Source: Petrolisthes cinctipes
Lineage: Eukaryota > Arthropoda > Malacostraca > Decapoda > Porcellanidae
DNA length: 64,000 nt
Assembly: GCA_033782935.1 (NCBI GenBank)
Contig: JAWQEG010000128.1
Coordinates: forward strand, 806,001 to 870,000
Reading direction: 5' to 3'
A program made the position numbers and the translations under genes. The notes under the pieces were generated by a model. It ran no database searches. It was not told the origin of the DNA and was given only the letters and a program-made list of their open reading frames with translations. Numbering within the stretch: the stretch's first letter is position 1; the number at the start of each line of letters is the position of its first letter. Positions 63,743 through 64,000 of the stretch are shown here, piece by piece.

Positions 63743-64000
63743 TTTCTCTGGCATCCATACAAAATCTGTATCTTTCTTGAGGGGATTATTTAGGGGTTTA
63801 ACTACTTGGGAAAAATTCTTTACAAGGATTCTATATAAGAACATAAACCCAAGAATGATTTTACGTTAGTAACATTTATTTGGAATAGGGAATACTTTCA
63901 TTGCTCGTACTTTATCAGATTGTGTATGGAGCACAGTGGCGGTTAATGTATAACCTAAAATGATAATTTTCTGGTTAATAAAATGACACATAGGCATTTA
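63743..64000 (-). pseudogene. Reverse transcriptase C-terminal region and RNase H connection (pol fragment)
   Basis: The frame starting at base 64,000 gives KCHF-like CHFINQKIIILGY, then SDKVRAMKVFPIP, a stop (63,866-63,868), LGFMFLYRILVKNFSQVVKP and DTDFVWMPEK, ending at a stop (63,740-63,742). These correspond to the conserved FLG(H/Y), KV.A...FP.P, FLG...YR.F..NF and F.W...C blocks of Gypsy-type reverse transcriptases. The catalytic YxDD box would lie upstream, outside the window. The frame is the same on both sides of the first stop, so that lesion is a point change rather than a shift. Confidence 0.87.

Larger units (their letters stand above)
61698..64000 (-). mobile_element. Degenerate Ty3/Gypsy-type LTR retrotransposon, 3' half of pol, truncated by the window edge
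   Basis: Read on the minus strand from 64,000 downward, the remains of one pol polyprotein appear in canonical Ty3/Gypsy order: reverse transcriptase end, RNase H, H2C2 zinc-binding domain, integrase core, C-terminal part. RNase H before integrase fits Ty3/Gypsy (Metaviridae); in Ty1/Copia the integrase comes first. In-frame stops occur at 63,866-63,868 and 63,740-63,742, among others, and the frame changes at least three times between 63.66 and 62.82 kb. The element is therefore an inactive fossil. Gag, protease, most of the reverse transcriptase and the 5' LTR would lie beyond the right edge. The nearest recognisable clade was not determined. Confidence 0.88.

Overview
The window is eukaryotic, almost certainly animal, DNA. 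About 92% of it (1 to ~59,066) is one uninterrupted tandem satellite array that already fills the left edge. The remaining ~5 kb is AT-rich sequence carrying a broken Ty3/Gypsy-type retrotransposon pol region on the minus strand, which runs off the right edge. There are no bacterial-style genes, no rRNA or tRNA genes that I can recognise, and no intact host gene. An invertebrate, perhaps an arthropod, is my guess from the style of the retroelement; nothing here fixes the species.

Satellite. The monomer has two lengths, 177 bp (long) and 147/148 bp (short). Successive anchors at 75, 252, 429, 577, 754, 931, 1079, 1256, 1404 and 1581 give spacings of 177, 177, 148, 177, 177, 148, 177, 148 and 177. 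Short units differ from long ones by one 29-bp internal deletion. The 177-bp unit is itself an old duplication of two diverged half-units (89 bp 'B' and 88 bp 'A'). Half-unit B carries a 15-bp perfect dyad in two versions whose outer bases change together (G...C or A...T).

Higher-order layout. 1-11 kb: irregular long/short order with relatively diverged copies about 3.69 kb apart. 11.28-14.4 kb: a block copied at 30.87-33.5 kb. 15.42-30.86 kb: two consecutive super-units of ~8.22 and ~7.22 kb. 34.6-36.6 kb: a 1,653-bp repeat. 36.65-44.83 kb: a nearly identical 3,337 / 1,506 / 3,337-bp series. 45.7-51.2 kb: a 3,305-bp repeat. 51.2-55.8 kb: mixed. 55.8-59.07 kb: a terminal block with 1,506- and 1,674-bp copy spacings and expanded A-tracts. 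The length differences I checked between copies equal whole numbers of monomers (177, 502, 1,150, 1,831 bp), as in-register unequal exchange would produce.

Right flank. The array stops abruptly inside a monomer at ~59,067. From 59,067 to ~61,697 I see AT-rich sequence with microsatellites and no supportable gene. From ~61,698 to 64,000 (minus strand) lie, in order from the right edge, the reverse transcriptase end, RNase H, the integrase zinc finger, the integrase core and a pol C-terminus. All are broken by stops and frameshifts, and at least two catalytic residues are changed. No gene network operates here; the interest lies in the architecture of the array.
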